DNA of 64,000 nt, from positions 58,241-122,240 of the forward strand of contig JAJRPJ010000005.1 of assembly GCA_024280835.1 (NCBI GenBank). The letters run 5' to 3'. The notes under the pieces are model-generated. The model made no database searches, was not told the origin of the DNA, and saw nothing but the letters and a program-made list of their open reading frames with translations. Numbering within the stretch: position 1 is the first letter of the stretch; the number at the start of each line of letters is the position of its first letter. This DNA is from Candidatus Zixiibacteriota bacterium (GTDB lineage: Bacteria; Zixibacteria; MSB-5A5; GN15; JACZUZ01). This document shows, piece after piece, positions 43,209 through 54,407 of this stretch. Both the position numbers and the translations under genes were made by a program.

Positions 43209-46115
43209 TCACAAAGCCACTGCAAACTTCTCAGCGCGTTTCTTCTTGCCAGCGCCGTTTTCGGCATGATTCTTGAGCATATCTCGCAAGAACGCTCCAG
43301 TATAACTACCTTTAACCTTGGCGACTTCTTCAGGAGTTCCGCTGGCAATAATTCTGCCACCTCCGTCACCACCTTCAGGACCCAGATCCAAAACATAGTC
43401 AGCAGTTTTGACGACATCAAGATTATGCTCAATCACTACAACAGTGTTACCACGTTCAGCAAGTTCATGCAAAACATTCAACAACAATCTAATGTCTTCA
43501 AAATGCAATCCAGTGGTCGGTTCATCCAGAATATACATAGTCCGACCAGTCGCAGTCTTCGAAAGTTCAGTAGAAAGCTTGATTCTCTGCGCTTCACCAC
43601 CAGAGAGTGTAGTGGCCTGTTGGCCGAGATGAATATATCCTAGACCAACAGCTTTAAGCGTAATCAGTTTCTTCTTAATACGTGGAACTTTAATAAAGAA
43701 CATCAACGCCTCATCGACTGTCATATCCAGCACATCAGCAATTGATTTACCTTTGTAATGAATCTCAAGCGTCTCTCGATTAAAACGTTTGCCTTTGCAA
43801 ACCTCACAAGGCACATAAACATCAGGCAAAAAGTGCATTTCAATTTTAATTATACCATCACCCTGACAGGCCTCACACCGTCCACCTTTAACATTAAACG
43901 AAAATCTTCCAGGTTGATACCCGCGAACTTTGGACTCCATCAAAGTTGAAAACAAATCACGAATGTAAGTAAATACTCCAGTGTAAGTTGCAGGATTCGA
44001 ACGCGGCGTACGACCAATCGGTGATTGATCAATATCGATAACTTTATCAATATGCTCAAGACCCGTGACTCTCTCATAGGGTAGCGCCACAGTCGATGAA
44101 CGATAAAACTCGCGCGCCAAAATACGATAAAGCGTTTCATTGATCAGTGTCGACTTACCAGAGCCAGAAACCCCAGTAATAGCCACAAAACATCCCAACG
44201 GAATCTCAGCTTTAACATCCTTGAGGTTGTTACCGCTGGCGCCAAAAAGACGAATTTTCTCACCTGTGCCACGCCTGCGTACCGCAGGAACAGGGATCTC
44301 TTTTTTGCCTGAAAGATATTGGCCAGTGACAGACTTGCGAGTACGCATAATCTGCGCGGGTGTACCCTCGGCGACAATTTGCCCACCGTGAATTCCAGCG
44401 CCAGGCCCCAAATCCAAGACATGATCAGCGGCGCGAATTGTTTCTGCGTCATGCTCAACAACTATCACCGTATTACCCAAATCACGAAGTTGCAATAACA
44501 TTTGCAACAATCTTTGATTGTCACGTTGATGCAAACCAATTGACGGCTCATCCAAAACATAGAGCACACCAACAAGTCGTGAACCGATTTGTGTCGCTAG
44601 ACGAATACGTTGCGACTCACCCCCAGACAGAGTTGCAGTCGAACGCGCTAGTGTCAGATAATCCAGACCAACATCATTGAGAAATGATAAGCGTTCGCGA
44701 ATCTCTTTGAGAATTTGTTTGGCGATAGTAGCTCGGCGTTGGTTGAATTTTATATTCTTGAAAAACGTTTCTGCATCACGTAGTGACAAGCTGGTGATCT
44801 CATGAATATTCTTCTTTTCAATCAGGACCGCCAGCGCCTCAGGCTTCAACCTTGCGCCCTCACATTCGGGACAAGGTATAATAGTCATAAACCGCTCAAG
44901 CCAAGTTCGTACAAATGAGCTATCGGTTTGCTTGTGACGGCGACTCAAATGTGGAATCACTCCTTCAAAAACCGAAGTGTAAGAACCTGAGCCATTTCCT
45001 TTGGTGCGCACATATTTGAAACGAATCTCTTCTTTACCTGAGCCGTAGAGCACAATATTTTGAATTTTTTTCGGCAGTTTGTCAAACCGCTTGGAAAGCT
45101 TGAAACCAAAATGATCAGCAACACCCAACAAAAGGAATCGATAATGGTTAGACATATCAGCCCCCCAAGGAGCAATCGCCCCTGCGGTAATTGACAGTGA
45201 TGGCTCGGGCACAACCAACCTCTCGCTAAACTCCATTTGCGATCCCAAACCAGAACACTGCGGACAGGCGCCAAAAGGTGAGTTGAATGAAAACAAACGC
45301 GGCGCTGCTTCTTCATAGCTAATACCACATTTCAAACAAGCAAAACTCTCCGAAAACAAATGGTCTGCGCCATCAATATTTATCAAACACGAACCACCAC
45401 CAGCAACAAGCGCCGTCTCGATTGAATCTGCCAACCGACGTTTGACTTTCTCTTTGACAATCAATCTGTCGACAACCGCTTCAATTGTATGCTTTTGCTT
45501 CTTGTTGAGCTTGATGTCACTAAGCTCCTCAAGGTCGAGAATATCACCATTGACGCGAAACCGAATAAACCCTTCTGACTCCGCCTCTTCAAAAATCTCT
45601 CTATGCTCGCCTTTTTTGCCAGCCACCAATGGAGCCAGCACAATCATCCTCGCCCCATCAGGAAACGCTAAAGCCGCATCGACAATTTGTTGCACTGTCT
45701 GGCGGCTCACCAAACGGCCACATTTAACACAATGCGGAACTCCAACACGCGCATACAACAAACGCAAGTAATCATAAACCTCAGTCATTGTCCCGACTGT
45801 CGAGCGTGGGTTCTTGGAGGCGCCTTTTTGTTGAATCGCAATCGCGGGAGAAAGCCCCTCAATAAAATCCACATCAGGCTTTTCCATTAATCCCAAAAAC
45901 TGACGCGCATAAGCCGAAAGTGACTCAACATAACGCCTCTGCCCTTCGGCGTAGATAGTGTCGAAAGCCAACGACGATTTACCCGAACCTGAAAGTCCTG
46001 TGATAACTGTAAACTTATTGCGCGGGATTTCTACATCGATATTCGCAAGGTTATGTTCGCGAGCGCCTTTTATCAGCAATACATCTTTGGAATTGCTTTG
46101 ATCTTTGATAGCCAA
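43209..46115 (-). CDS. uvrA: UvrABC excision nuclease subunit A
   Basis: 968 residues, full length. Two Walker A sites ([13 protein letters not shown] near 37-49, and [17 protein letters not shown]), two signatures ([12 protein letters not shown] and [12 protein letters not shown]), CxxC zinc-module pairs ([28 protein letters not shown]) and the UvrB-binding insertion. It finds bulky DNA lesions and loads UvrB. The C-terminal residues [15 protein letters not shown] are basic. It is divergent from gyrA with a 392-bp gap. Confidence 0.97.
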   Translation of the reverse strand: MAIKDQSNSKDVLLIKGAREHNLANIDVEIPRNKFTVITGLSGSGKSSLAFDTIYAEGQRRYVESLSAYARQFLGLMEKPDVDFIEGLSPAIAIQQKGASKNPRSTVGTMTEVYDYLRLLYARVGVPHCVKCGRLVSRQTVQQIVDAALAFPDGARMIVLAPLVAGKKGEHREIFEEAESEGFIRFRVNGDILDLEELSDIKLNKKQKHTIEAVVDRLIVKEKVKRRLADSIETALVAGGGSCLINIDGADHLFSESFACLKCGISYEEAAPRLFSFNSPFGACPQCSGLGSQMEFSERLVVPEPSLSITAGAIAPWGADMSNHYRFLLLGVADHFGFKLSKRFDKLPKKIQNIVLYGSGKEEIRFKYVRTKGNGSGSYTSVFEGVIPHLSRRHKQTDSSFVRTWLERFMTIIPCPECEGARLKPEALAVLIEKKNIHEITSLSLRDAETFFKNIKFNQRRATIAKQILKEIRERLSFLNDVGLDYLTLARSTATLSGGESQRIRLATQIGSRLVGVLYVLDEPSIGLHQRDNQRLLQMLLQLRDLGNTVIVVEHDAETIRAADHVLDLGPGAGIHGGQIVAEGTPAQIMRTRKSVTGQYLSGKKEIPVPAVRRRGTGEKIRLFGASGNNLKDVKAEIPLGCFVAITGVSGSGKSTLINETLYRILAREFYRSSTVALPYERVTGLEHIDKVIDIDQSPIGRTPRSNPATYTGVFTYIRDLFSTLMESKVRGYQPGRFSFNVKGGRCEACQGDGIIKIEMHFLPDVYVPCEVCKGKRFNRETLEIHYKGKSIADVLDMTVDEALMFFIKVPRIKKKLITLKAVGLGYIHLGQQATTLSGGEAQRIKLSTELSKTATGRTMYILDEPTTGLHFEDIRLLLNVLHELAERGNTVVVIEHNLDVVKTADYVLDLGPEGGDGGGRIIASGTPEEVAKVKGSYTGAFLRDMLKNHAENGAGKKKRAEKFAVAL

Positions 46116-46332
46116 AATAATTGTCCTAAAAAAATATTAGTCCCAAAAAAATTGCCCCAAACTGGGTGTCCCTAACAGTAAATCATCTTCAACGACAATG
46201 ACTTATCACAATTTCTCATCTAAGTATCCCCCGCCCCAAATTCCTGAGCGAGGGTAAACAGCAGTATATACCATTAGGCACGGACTTCAAAGAGTTGACC
46301 TGAGGATGTGATATGGAAAATTAAAACCTCCC

Positions 46333-46359
46333 TTGAAATATCCTTCGCGCGACTACAAT
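46333..46359 (+). promoter_or_regulatory. Candidate gyrA promoter
   Basis: TTGAAA (46333-46338) and TACAAT (46354-46359) with a 15-bp spacer, giving a leader of about 140 nt. A second possible -35, TTGACC, is at 46295-46300. No other clear element is seen in 46116-46507. Confidence 0.3.
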
Positions 46360-46507
46360 GGTTGAGTTTTATTCTCTTTGGAGCTATCTTTGTTCAGTGA
46401 GTCGTCCACTAGGGACGGTCATAAGAGAAGAGCTCAAAACGACTCTGATAGAAAGAGCTCGACACTCATAATCGTGTATCAGTCAAAGACTTCTGCAAGG
46501 AAAATAG

Positions 46508-48955
46508 ATGGCCATCGAAAGACAAAACATTGTTCCCGTCCTCCTCGAAGAGGAAATGAAAAATTCGTATCTCGACTATTCAATGTCGGTGATTACCAAT
46601 CGCGCTCTGCCTGATGTTCGCGATGGACTCAAACCCTCAAATCGCAGAATTCTCGTGGCGATGAATGATCTTCATCTCGCTCCTGGCAAAGGCTTCAGAA
46701 AATGCGCCAAGATCGCTGGTGATACCTCGGGTAACTATCACCCTCACGGCGAACAAGTCATCTACCCAACTTTGGTGCGCATGGCTCAAGATTTCAATAT
46801 GCGTTATCCGCTTATCGATGGTCAGGGCAATTTTGGCTCTGTCGACGGTGATTCCGCCGCGGCGATGCGATATACAGAAGCGCGTTTGACACATATCGCG
46901 ATGGAAATGCTTGCCGATATGGAAAAAGAAACTGTCCTGATGGTCGACAACTACGACGGCAACATGACCGAGCCGCGCGTCCTCCCTGGCAGATTTCCGA
47001 ATCTGATTTGCAATGGCGCCACTGGTATCGCAGTCGGTATGGCGACTTCAATGCCGCCACACAATCTGACCGAAGTAGTCAATGCAATCGTCGCCTATAT
47101 CGACAATCCCAAAGCCAGCAATCTTGATCTGATGGAACATATCAAAGGCCCAGATTTCCCTACTGGCGGCACAATCATGGGTCGTCAGGGAATAATCGAC
47201 GCTTACACAACAGGCCGAGGCCGTGTCAGAGTTCGCGCCCGCGCCCGAATCGAAATCGACCAGCGAAACCGTGAAGCGATTATCGTCGACGAAATCCCAT
47301 ATCAAGTCAACAAGTCCAATTTACTCGAACGTATCGCCCATCTCGTCCGTGACAAACAAGTCGACGGCATCTCAGATTTGCGCGACGAATCCGATCGCGA
47401 TGGAATGCGGGTTGTCATCGAAATCAAACGTGACTCCCAAGCCGAGATTGTTCTCAACCAACTCTACAAAAAAACCAATCTCCAAACGACATTCTCAATC
47501 CAGTTCCTTTCGCTAGTCGGTGGCATTCCACGCACCTTGCAACTCACCGAAATGATTAAAGAGTTCGTCGGACATCGTCATGAGATAGTAGTCAAGCGCA
47601 CTCAGTTTGATCTGCGCAAAGCTGAAGAGCGCGCGCATATCCTTGAGGGTTACAAAATCGCCCTCGATAATATCGACGCCGTCATCAAACTCATCAGGGC
47701 CTCCAAAGACACCACAATCGCGCGTAAGGGTTTGATGGAGCAATTCAAGCTTTCCGAAATCCAAGCCAATGCAATCCTCGAAATGCGCCTCGCACGCTTG
47801 ACTGGTCTTGAACGTCAGAAAATTGAAGAAGAGTATCTTGGCCTACTCAAAACTATTGAAATACTTCGCGGTATTTTGGATTCTAAAGACCAGCGCATGA
47901 AAATTATCCGTGATGAGATGACCGAACTTCAAAACAAATACGGCGATGACCGCCGAACTGTCATTGGAGAAGACACCGATGACCTCTCCATCGAAGATCT
48001 AATCGCCGATGAAGACATGGTCATCACCATCTCGCATGCTGGTTATATCAAACGCCTCTCAACATCCCAATACCGCAAACAAAAACGCGGCGGCAAAGGT
48101 GTCATCGGCTCAACCACGCGCGATGAAGACTTCACCGAACATCTCTTTGTCGGCTCAACACATGAGTACATCCTTTTCTTTTCAGATAAAGGACGTTGCT
48201 ACTGGCTAAAAGTTCATGCCATCCCCAGCGGCGGCAAACTCGCCAAAGGCAAACCAGTTATTCAATTGATTGGTATCGAAAAAGGTGAAAGCGTCACCGC
48301 CTTCACTCTGGTCAAATCATTCGATGATGACAGGTTCTTAGTGATGGCCACATCACAGGGCGCTATCAAACGTGTCGCTCTTGATTTGTTCTCACGTCCA
48401 CGCAAGTCAGGCGTCAACGCGATAAACCTCCCGAAAGATGACACACTCATTGAAGTGGCTATCTCCGACGGCAGCTACGAAGTTGTGCTGGCCTCACGCA
48501 TGGGACAGGCGATTCGTTTCCCCGAAGAAAAAGTCCGCTCAATGGGACGCACCGCATATGGTGTTCGTGGCATCGCGCTGGCTGACAAAGACTATCTCGT
48601 CGGTATGGTGGTGGTCAAACGTCAAAGCACATTGTTAGTCGTCACAGAAAACGGTTATGGAAAACGTTCACCGATTGAGGATTATCGTATCACCAATCGT
48701 GGCGGTAAAGGTATCATCAATGTCAAAACCACCGAGCGTAATGGCGAGGTAGTGACGATTAAGGAAGTTGTCGAAAACGATGACTTAATCCTGATAACAA
48801 AAAGTGGCATCGCCAACCGTATCCCTGTTTCGGACATCAAAACCATCGGCCGCAACACACAGGGTGTCAGGTTCATGAAACTAAAAGAAGACGACAAAGT
48901 AATCGACGTAGCCCGAGTAGTCCGAGAAGAAGAAACCCAAGACGAAGCGGAGTAA
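46508..48955 (+). CDS. gyrA: DNA gyrase subunit A
   Basis: 815 residues. The active-site Tyr is Y122 ([10 protein letters not shown]), matching E. coli numbering exactly. The GyrA-box QKRGGKG in the C-terminal beta-pinwheel (about 518-524) marks gyrase rather than topoisomerase IV. AAGGAAA lies nine bases before the ATG. It introduces negative supercoils with GyrB, which is not in the window. The quinolone region reads [10 protein letters not shown], giving Q83 and P87 where E. coli has Ser and Asp, so intrinsic low quinolone binding is possible. An inverted REP pair begins 20 bp after the stop. Confidence 0.97.
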   Translation: MAIERQNIVPVLLEEEMKNSYLDYSMSVITNRALPDVRDGLKPSNRRILVAMNDLHLAPGKGFRKCAKIAGDTSGNYHPHGEQVIYPTLVRMAQDFNMRYPLIDGQGNFGSVDGDSAAAMRYTEARLTHIAMEMLADMEKETVLMVDNYDGNMTEPRVLPGRFPNLICNGATGIAVGMATSMPPHNLTEVVNAIVAYIDNPKASNLDLMEHIKGPDFPTGGTIMGRQGIIDAYTTGRGRVRVRARARIEIDQRNREAIIVDEIPYQVNKSNLLERIAHLVRDKQVDGISDLRDESDRDGMRVVIEIKRDSQAEIVLNQLYKKTNLQTTFSIQFLSLVGGIPRTLQLTEMIKEFVGHRHEIVVKRTQFDLRKAEERAHILEGYKIALDNIDAVIKLIRASKDTTIARKGLMEQFKLSEIQANAILEMRLARLTGLERQKIEEEYLGLLKTIEILRGILDSKDQRMKIIRDEMTELQNKYGDDRRTVIGEDTDDLSIEDLIADEDMVITISHAGYIKRLSTSQYRKQKRGGKGVIGSTTRDEDFTEHLFVGSTHEYILFFSDKGRCYWLKVHAIPSGGKLAKGKPVIQLIGIEKGESVTAFTLVKSFDDDRFLVMATSQGAIKRVALDLFSRPRKSGVNAINLPKDDTLIEVAISDGSYEVVLASRMGQAIRFPEEKVRSMGRTAYGVRGIALADKDYLVGMVVVKRQSTLLVVTENGYGKRSPIEDYRITNRGGKGIINVKTTERNGEVVTIKEVVENDDLILITKSGIANRIPVSDIKTIGRNTQGVRFMKLKEDDKVIDVARVVREEETQDEAE

Positions 48956-48975
48956 TCACAAGCAAAACAACATTC

Positions 48976-49059
48976 GTAGTGGCGGGGCTTGCCCCGCCTT
49001 CTGGCCACAGGCAAACATTCGCACAATATAGAACAAGGCGCCCCAAGGGACGCTACTAC
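48976..49059. repeat. Inverted REP pair (BIME), copy B, left of the RAYT
   Basis: Left REP 48976-48998 is identical to copy A. Right REP 49037-49059 reads GTAG..GCGTCCC-TT-GGGGCGC on the minus strand with one change (GTAGTAG). The inner spacer is 38 bp and begins TTCTGGCCACAGGCA, shared with copy C. It follows the gyrA stop and may stabilise or end that transcript. Confidence 0.9.
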
Positions 49060-49136
49060 GAAATCCATTTTCGCACAACAAAATCCGCTTGAGAGTCACC
49101 CGAAACGGCAGGGTTTACTTGCCTTCTCCACCAAAC

Positions 49137-49661
49137 ATGAACGCTTTCGAAAGACCAACCGCCCCCACAATAAAACCGGCGCCAATAAAGCGTCAAAACC
49201 TAAGACTAGCGGCGCACAATTACGCCTCATCTGGCGGATATTTCATCGCTTTATGCGCGAACATAAGAACAGAAGTCTTCGGACATCTCACTGACACCGA
49301 AGACACACCGACTATGCAACTAAATCCAATAGGAGCAATACTTGAGCAAGTCTGGAACTCTTTACCTCAACGCTTTCCCTATGTTGTGCTAGACGAGTTC
49401 ATTATCATGCCAGATCATGTTCATGGTATATTATTTCTGAGAAATGTAGAAAACGCAAACGGCGCTCAAGGCCTAAGCGCTATTATCGGCGCGTTCAAAT
49501 CCCTGACGGCTCGTGAAATTAACAAACACCTCAGCCGAACTGGACAGTTTTGGCAGCGAAACTACTATGACCGAGTAATCCGTAATGAAGACGAATTGTC
49601 TGAACTAAGAAAGTACATATGCGACAATCCTTTACGCTGGTTTCTGCGAACCAATTCATGA
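49137..49661 (+). CDS. REP-associated tyrosine transposase (RAYT, Y1 HUH family)
   Basis: 174 residues from ATG 49137; a TTG at 49089 would add 16 residues without family similarity. The HUH metal motif is HVH at 94-96 in MPDHVHGILF. The catalytic Tyr is Y143 or Y144 in FWQRNYYDRVIRNEDEL, followed by the family's IRxNPxRW-like end (ICDNPLRWFL). NLRLAAHNYASSGGYFIALCANIR is the standard RAYT N-terminus. RAYTs nick single-stranded REP DNA next to the GTAG foot and are single-copy, vertically kept proteins in other bacteria. All catalytic residues are present, so it is probably active. Confidence 0.9.
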   Translation: MNAFERPTAPTIKPAPIKRQNLRLAAHNYASSGGYFIALCANIRTEVFGHLTDTEDTPTMQLNPIGAILEQVWNSLPQRFPYVVLDEFIIMPDHVHGILFLRNVENANGAQGLSAIIGAFKSLTAREINKHLSRTGQFWQRNYYDRVIRNEDELSELRKYICDNPLRWFLRTNS

Positions 49662-49691
49662 CACAACCGACATCACTCACAGACAACATTC

Positions 49692-49775
49692 GTAGTGGCG
49701 GGGCTCGCCCCGCCTTCTGGCCACAGGCAGACAACTTCTCAGCATAAAATAAGGCGCCCCAAGGGACGCCACTAC
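49692..49775. repeat. Inverted REP pair (BIME), copy C, right of the RAYT
   Basis: Left REP 49692-49714 differs from copies A and B by one loop base (GGGGC-TC-GCCCC). Right REP 49753-49775 is identical to copy A. The spacer of 38 bp opens with the same TTCTGGCCACAGGCA as copy B and then diverges. Confidence 0.9.
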
Positions 49776-49815
49776 GATAATTCTCTAGTCTAGGAATTTA
49801 CTAGCCCTTTCATCC

Positions 49816-50883
49816 ATGCGCATAGCTCTTATCCATAATCAGTTCATTCGCGCGGGCGGGATGGAACGGTATTTATTTGACTTGGTGAATGGCTTTGCCG
49901 ATGCGGGCCATGATGTCACTGTGATATGCTACAAAGTTGATGCCCCACCACTGCTTTCTGATAAATGCCAGACTATTCGCTATGACTATGCGCTGGTGCC
50001 CAAACCGCTCAGGCGTTATGCCTTTGATAGGTCGGTGCGTAAGACGCTACGTGAACACAAATTTGATTTGACTATCGCCCTGCCAGAGATTCAAAATGTC
50101 GACATCGCAATTTGCGGCGGGACACACCGCGCCTACCTATCATATCTCAATCTAAACCCCTCACAATTAGACAAAGCACAAATTAGACTCGAAACTAAAT
50201 CATATAGCACAGCCACAACCACTGTTGCGCATTCACCCATGCTTAAAGAAGAGTTGGAGCATCTCTACCAACTTCCCGAATCACAAGTCAAAGTCATCTT
50301 CCCGCCCACTGACACCAAAACTTTTCACATAGCATCAGAGCCAGAGCGCTCCAATTACCGAAAACAGTATGGTATACATGAAAACAAAACCACAATCCTA
50401 CTTTGCTCAACTGGCCACCAACGCAAAGGACTCGTCCCGCTTCTCGTGGCGCTAACACTATTACCCAGCGACCAATACGAATTACTAATTGCTGGCCGAC
50501 AAGTTGACGAACTGTCTAAACCTAGCGCCCCCAAAAACGCACGCGCCCTCGGCTACGTAACAAACATGGCCGAGCTATATAATGCCGTTGACATCACTGC
50601 GCTTCCTGCGCTCTATGAACCATTCGGCTTGGTGGCGATCGAGTCACTTCAGTGTGGAGCGCCAGTCATACTCTCAAGCGCTGTCGGCGCTGGAGCTTTA
50701 GTCTCAAAAGAAGACGGAATAATTTTAGAACAAGTGACACCCCAAACCATTGCAGGCGCATTAGCAAACTTGCGAAGACACCCTCGGACAGTAACACCAG
50801 ATTTTGCAGCCACACATGGACTAGCACTACCTGACCATATCCAAGCTCTACTAAACTTGCACAAGCAAAAGAACATCAGGTAG
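49816..50883 (+). CDS. Family 4 glycosyltransferase (WaaG/RfaG-like)
   Basis: 355 residues, GT-B fold. The N-terminal MRIALIHNQFIRAGGMERYLFDL contains the acceptor-site Gly loop; the C-terminal donor site is PALYEPFGLVAIESLQCGAPVI, the EPFGL..E motif of GT4, with GHQRKGL before it. WaaG adds the first outer-core glucose to LPS; resemblance is moderate and donor identity is open. The downstream GDPD gene starts four bases after its TAG, so they form an operon. Confidence 0.85.
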   Translation: MRIALIHNQFIRAGGMERYLFDLVNGFADAGHDVTVICYKVDAPPLLSDKCQTIRYDYALVPKPLRRYAFDRSVRKTLREHKFDLTIALPEIQNVDIAICGGTHRAYLSYLNLNPSQLDKAQIRLETKSYSTATTTVAHSPMLKEELEHLYQLPESQVKVIFPPTDTKTFHIASEPERSNYRKQYGIHENKTTILLCSTGHQRKGLVPLLVALTLLPSDQYELLIAGRQVDELSKPSAPKNARALGYVTNMAELYNAVDITALPALYEPFGLVAIESLQCGAPVILSSAVGAGALVSKEDGIILEQVTPQTIAGALANLRRHPRTVTPDFAATHGLALPDHIQALLNLHKQKNIR

Positions 50884-50887
50884 CCAC

Positions 50888-51754
50888 ATGCTCAAGAGAA
50901 TAATTATTGCAATCATATCAGTGCCAGCGCTAGTCATCGGCGTCTTCCTCGCCCTCGGTGGGGGATTCGGAGAAAAACCAGCGCTACCGATGACGCTACA
51001 AACCATGAACCGACCAATCCTAATTTCCCATCGTGGCGCCACTGGTCAATCCATGGAATTCCCAGAAAACACATTGACGGCCTTTGCAAATGCCAAAACA
51101 CGCGGCTACCGCTGGATTGAACTCGACATCCAATACAGCGCCGACAGTCAGTTCGTAGTCTTCCATGACAAACTCGGCGGCAGTGAGCTCCCATCAATCG
51201 AAATTGTCTCAGAAGCAACAGTCTCTCAGCTAAAAAACCAACCAATCGTAATTTTCGCAGACCCAACCAAACATACTATCCCAACCCTAAACGAAGTCAT
51301 CACACAATTCGACACAAGTCTATTCTACTATTTCGACATGAAAACACACGGTCATTCCAGCGTCATAGCGCTCGCCGATGACATTGCCGAATTCATAGGT
51401 AAGCACAACTTAACCGATAACGCTTTCGTCGCCAGCCATCGAGTGGCTTTCATAGCCTACCTAGAATACGCTCACCCAGAAATCATCACTGTCCTCGAAG
51501 GATTCAACTCACAAATGGCTTCTACACTTGACTACCTGCCGCAGAATTTCAAGCCAGACATGATAGCTGGCTATCAATCAACGCTAGATGACTCTTTGGT
51601 GTCATTCTTACGTGACAGCAAGATGATACAACGCTACATCGCCTTTCACGTAGACACCGCAAATCTAAGACAAACTCTGGATTGGGGAATTCAATACATC
51701 ATGGTCGACGACGGAGCTTACGTCGATTCATTGCTGGAGTTGCAAAGCAGGTAG
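50888..51754 (+). CDS. Membrane-anchored glycerophosphodiester phosphodiesterase
   Basis: 288 residues. A signal anchor at about 5-24, then the GDPD TIM barrel: HRGA (about 49-52), PENTLTAF, ELDIQYSADSQFVVFHD (metal-binding Glu, Asp and catalytic His), and later GFNSQM and VDDG. It cleaves glycerophosphodiesters to glycerol 3-phosphate and an alcohol. A cytoplasmic-anchored or periplasmic location is likely. It is four bases after the GT4 gene, and AGGTAG serves as its ribosome site. Confidence 0.85.
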   Translation: MLKRIIIAIISVPALVIGVFLALGGGFGEKPALPMTLQTMNRPILISHRGATGQSMEFPENTLTAFANAKTRGYRWIELDIQYSADSQFVVFHDKLGGSELPSIEIVSEATVSQLKNQPIVIFADPTKHTIPTLNEVITQFDTSLFYYFDMKTHGHSSVIALADDIAEFIGKHNLTDNAFVASHRVAFIAYLEYAHPEIITVLEGFNSQMASTLDYLPQNFKPDMIAGYQSTLDDSLVSFLRDSKMIQRYIAFHVDTANLRQTLDWGIQYIMVDDGAYVDSLLELQSR

Positions 51755-51770
51755 TCTTGGAAAGACAGTC

Positions 51771-54164
51771 TTAGAACTTGTAGGTCACACCCAAACTCGG
51801 CAACACACCTGCGTCATAGACGAACCCATCATACGCGCTAACAATCGGATTGGCCCGATTGAAAGCATTCCCGACATTAGCCATCGTCACCCATGAGCCT
51901 GTTTGGTAACTAATCGACAAATTCATATTGATGTGCGCAGGAAACCGTGTGCTGTTTTCCGATGCAACATTTGAAGCATAGTAAGCGCTACCTAAGTCAG
52001 AGCTTAGGTTGGATTTTGTGAACGGCGCGGTGTAGCGATTGCCAGTTCTAATAGTAAACAGTCCACTAATTCGCACCGCGGATGAAGCATGATAGCTCGC
52101 ATCCATTTCATAACGATGCGGTGAATCCTCGCTATAGTTTGTGGCGATGTTGTTTGTCTGAGCGCTAACTTTTGTGAAGGCATAGCCTGTTTTTATATCT
52201 AAACGCTCACCAAAAATGCTAGCCAACGCTCCCTGCCGAGCATACGCCGCAGTAAAACCCAAAAACATCTGCGAACCATTTGACTGCATAGCCACCGACA
52301 CTGGAGCCAGAGACTCATCGGAAAAAGTCGGGGTCAAAGTAGGCAAGTTATCAATCGTCTTTGCGAACAACGAAAAATCATAGCGACTCTTGGAGTTAGT
52401 GACAGCAGAAAGCGACACCTTCGCAATCTTTGTCGAGACACTACTGAGCGCGCTAAGGTTATTGCGCACCAAAACTTGGTATGGATCCAGCAAAGAACTA
52501 AGTGGCGCCTCGGCATATGTGCCCAGAGAAAATTGCGTTGTCAGATTGTCACTCAATCGACGCGCCAAAGCCAAACGCATCAACACATCGGCGCGACTAC
52601 TCAAATAATCGTAGCCCTGCGCCCGCAACCCAGCCCGTAACCTCCAAGGTCCAGCGCTACGCTCAAATTGTGTAAAGAACGCCATATCGGTTCCCGCTCT
52701 TGTCACAGATAGTTCACCATATTGCGCATTGACCAATCCTTGATAGTAATACGGATTGTCACTAGTAGAATAGGGTGGTAAGAAATTCCAATTATTCTGA
52801 GAAAGAGACAAGTTAGATGTCGACCAATGCGACACAGTCACACCCGATGTAATTTGATTTTCGCCAATTGCAAAAGCAATGTCCGCATCAGACCGAACTG
52901 TTGTCGTATTGTCTTGCAAGTCCAAAGCCAGCGCCTCAGGGCTTTCTGAGTCAGTCGCATTCGCCAAATAAACCGCCTTGTCGAACTTGGCGCTAACTTT
53001 CAAGTTGAACAGTGTCGAAGGTGTGATGTTACGCAAATGAGCGCCAAACATTCGATTGCGTGTATGCTGAAGCGCATCAATTCCTGCGCTATTCGTAGCT
53101 GTCGCGCCAGTATTGAATGCCAGAAAATCCTGCGCGTGATATTGATCCAAATACAAGGAAGTCGCCGAAGAAAGTCTCACTCCACTACTGACAAAAACAT
53201 CCTGAAAATTTGTCGGAGGAATTGTTCGCTTCTCACTCTGAGCATCCTGCGGCCCGACAAGTTTATCAATCACCGACTTGCGCAAAGCGGCGCTAACAAA
53301 CCAACGCTCAGTTCCTTTACGATAACCACCAACGGCCTCAAGTCCAGATAGCGTCAATTCTCCAGAAGAGTTCTCAGAGAAACTACGATCAGTTTTCAAC
53401 TCAACTTGTCCAGGTGATGCGTCACTCGCGTCAAGCGCCTGATCATCAAAACCCACTTCTGAAATCGCCACACTCGGCAAAACAGAAAACATTCCATAAT
53501 GCGCAGGATCACGACCAATAGATGCGCCATTGAGAGTGTAATCAGGACTAGATCCCGAAAAACGAATCTGCGAACTAAAAGCCGAACCCGACCGTGAAAC
53601 CTCTGGCGCCCGAACGGCCTCAATCGGGTTTGTCACCGATAGGCCTCTCTGAGCAACTTTGCTAATATCATTAAATGCCTGTTTTCTGAAATTTGCACTC
53701 TCAGTGGCTTCGGCGACAACTGTCACACCTTCCACACTCACCTGCTCTTCGCTAAGAACAATCAATATTCCTGTAACAGTCTTTTCTGCCAAAGAGACTC
53801 CAACTCTTGAAGATCCAAAACCAATCGAAGAAGCGCTCAATGCCCAACTTTCCGTAGCGTCTGACTGAGAATATTGATTTGCATATCTTTCGAATTCAGC
53901 GCGACCTAAGCGAATAGAAAAAATCCCATCAAAATCACCAGCGGTTCCACTAACCACCGAATCGCCGTACAACAAGACCACAGTGGCGCCGACTATCGCC
54001 TCTCCAGAGCCATCCACAACCTGACCCGAAAGTCTAAGGTCACCACTTGCAGCTTCAGTTACAGATGGCAGAGCACAGCTGAATGCGACAAACCCTACTA
54101 CATATATAGATAGCTTCAGTATTTTGGATCTGAGTATTCGTGATTTGAGCTCTAATCGTTTCAT
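51771..54164 (-). CDS. TonB-dependent outer-membrane receptor with carboxypeptidase-like N-domain
   Basis: 797 residues. Signal peptide to about residue 39 (cut after TEA), a carboxypeptidase-regulatory-like beta domain at about 43-130 (LSGQVVDGSGEAIVGATVVL), a plug domain at about 160-260 (NPIEAVRAPEVSR, IRFSGSSPDYTLNG) and a 22-strand barrel ending in GVTYKF, whose terminal Phe fits BAM recognition. This is the SusC-like organisation of FCB bacteria. Without a SusD neighbour the substrate cannot be assigned. It is convergent with the GDPD gene. Confidence 0.85.
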   Translation of the reverse strand: MKRLELKSRILRSKILKLSIYVVGFVAFSCALPSVTEAASGDLRLSGQVVDGSGEAIVGATVVLLYGDSVVSGTAGDFDGIFSIRLGRAEFERYANQYSQSDATESWALSASSIGFGSSRVGVSLAEKTVTGILIVLSEEQVSVEGVTVVAEATESANFRKQAFNDISKVAQRGLSVTNPIEAVRAPEVSRSGSAFSSQIRFSGSSPDYTLNGASIGRDPAHYGMFSVLPSVAISEVGFDDQALDASDASPGQVELKTDRSFSENSSGELTLSGLEAVGGYRKGTERWFVSAALRKSVIDKLVGPQDAQSEKRTIPPTNFQDVFVSSGVRLSSATSLYLDQYHAQDFLAFNTGATATNSAGIDALQHTRNRMFGAHLRNITPSTLFNLKVSAKFDKAVYLANATDSESPEALALDLQDNTTTVRSDADIAFAIGENQITSGVTVSHWSTSNLSLSQNNWNFLPPYSTSDNPYYYQGLVNAQYGELSVTRAGTDMAFFTQFERSAGPWRLRAGLRAQGYDYLSSRADVLMRLALARRLSDNLTTQFSLGTYAEAPLSSLLDPYQVLVRNNLSALSSVSTKIAKVSLSAVTNSKSRYDFSLFAKTIDNLPTLTPTFSDESLAPVSVAMQSNGSQMFLGFTAAYARQGALASIFGERLDIKTGYAFTKVSAQTNNIATNYSEDSPHRYEMDASYHASSAVRISGLFTIRTGNRYTAPFTKSNLSSDLGSAYYASNVASENSTRFPAHINMNLSISYQTGSWVTMANVGNAFNRANPIVSAYDGFVYDAGVLPSLGVTYKF

Positions 54165-54335
54165 AGTAAACGATTAAAAGCCCAAAAAGAGCGCCAGATG
54201 AGTTTAGCGCTCTGAGAAACGACCTAAACTGTTATGAGGTATGGATTTGATTGGAAGAAGGCGCCTATGCGCTAATTTGCACGAGGTTGCATTGGTCTAG
54301 TCACTTTGCAGAATATTGCATAAGATGGAATACAC

Positions 54336-54369
54336 AAAAAAAGAACCCACAATCAAAGACAGTGGGCTC
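54336..54369 (-). terminator. Intrinsic terminator after hpf
   Basis: GAGCCCAC and GTGGGTTC pair over 8 bp (one G-T) with an 11-nt loop; seven T follow on the minus strand. It lies 38 bp after the hpf stop. Confidence 0.85.
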
Positions 54370-54407
54370 TCATAATTTGAATACTAACCGAAGCAAGAAA
54401 GTCTCAA

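Larger units (their letters stand above)
48976..49775 (+). mobile_element. REP-RAYT unit (REPtron)
   Basis: A RAYT gene bounded on each side by an inverted REP pair of the same family, with GTAG at the foot of each hairpin. This is the known architecture in which a domesticated IS200-type transposase is associated with its REP sequences. No target-site duplication is visible. It sits between gyrA and a glycosyltransferase gene. Confidence 0.85.
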
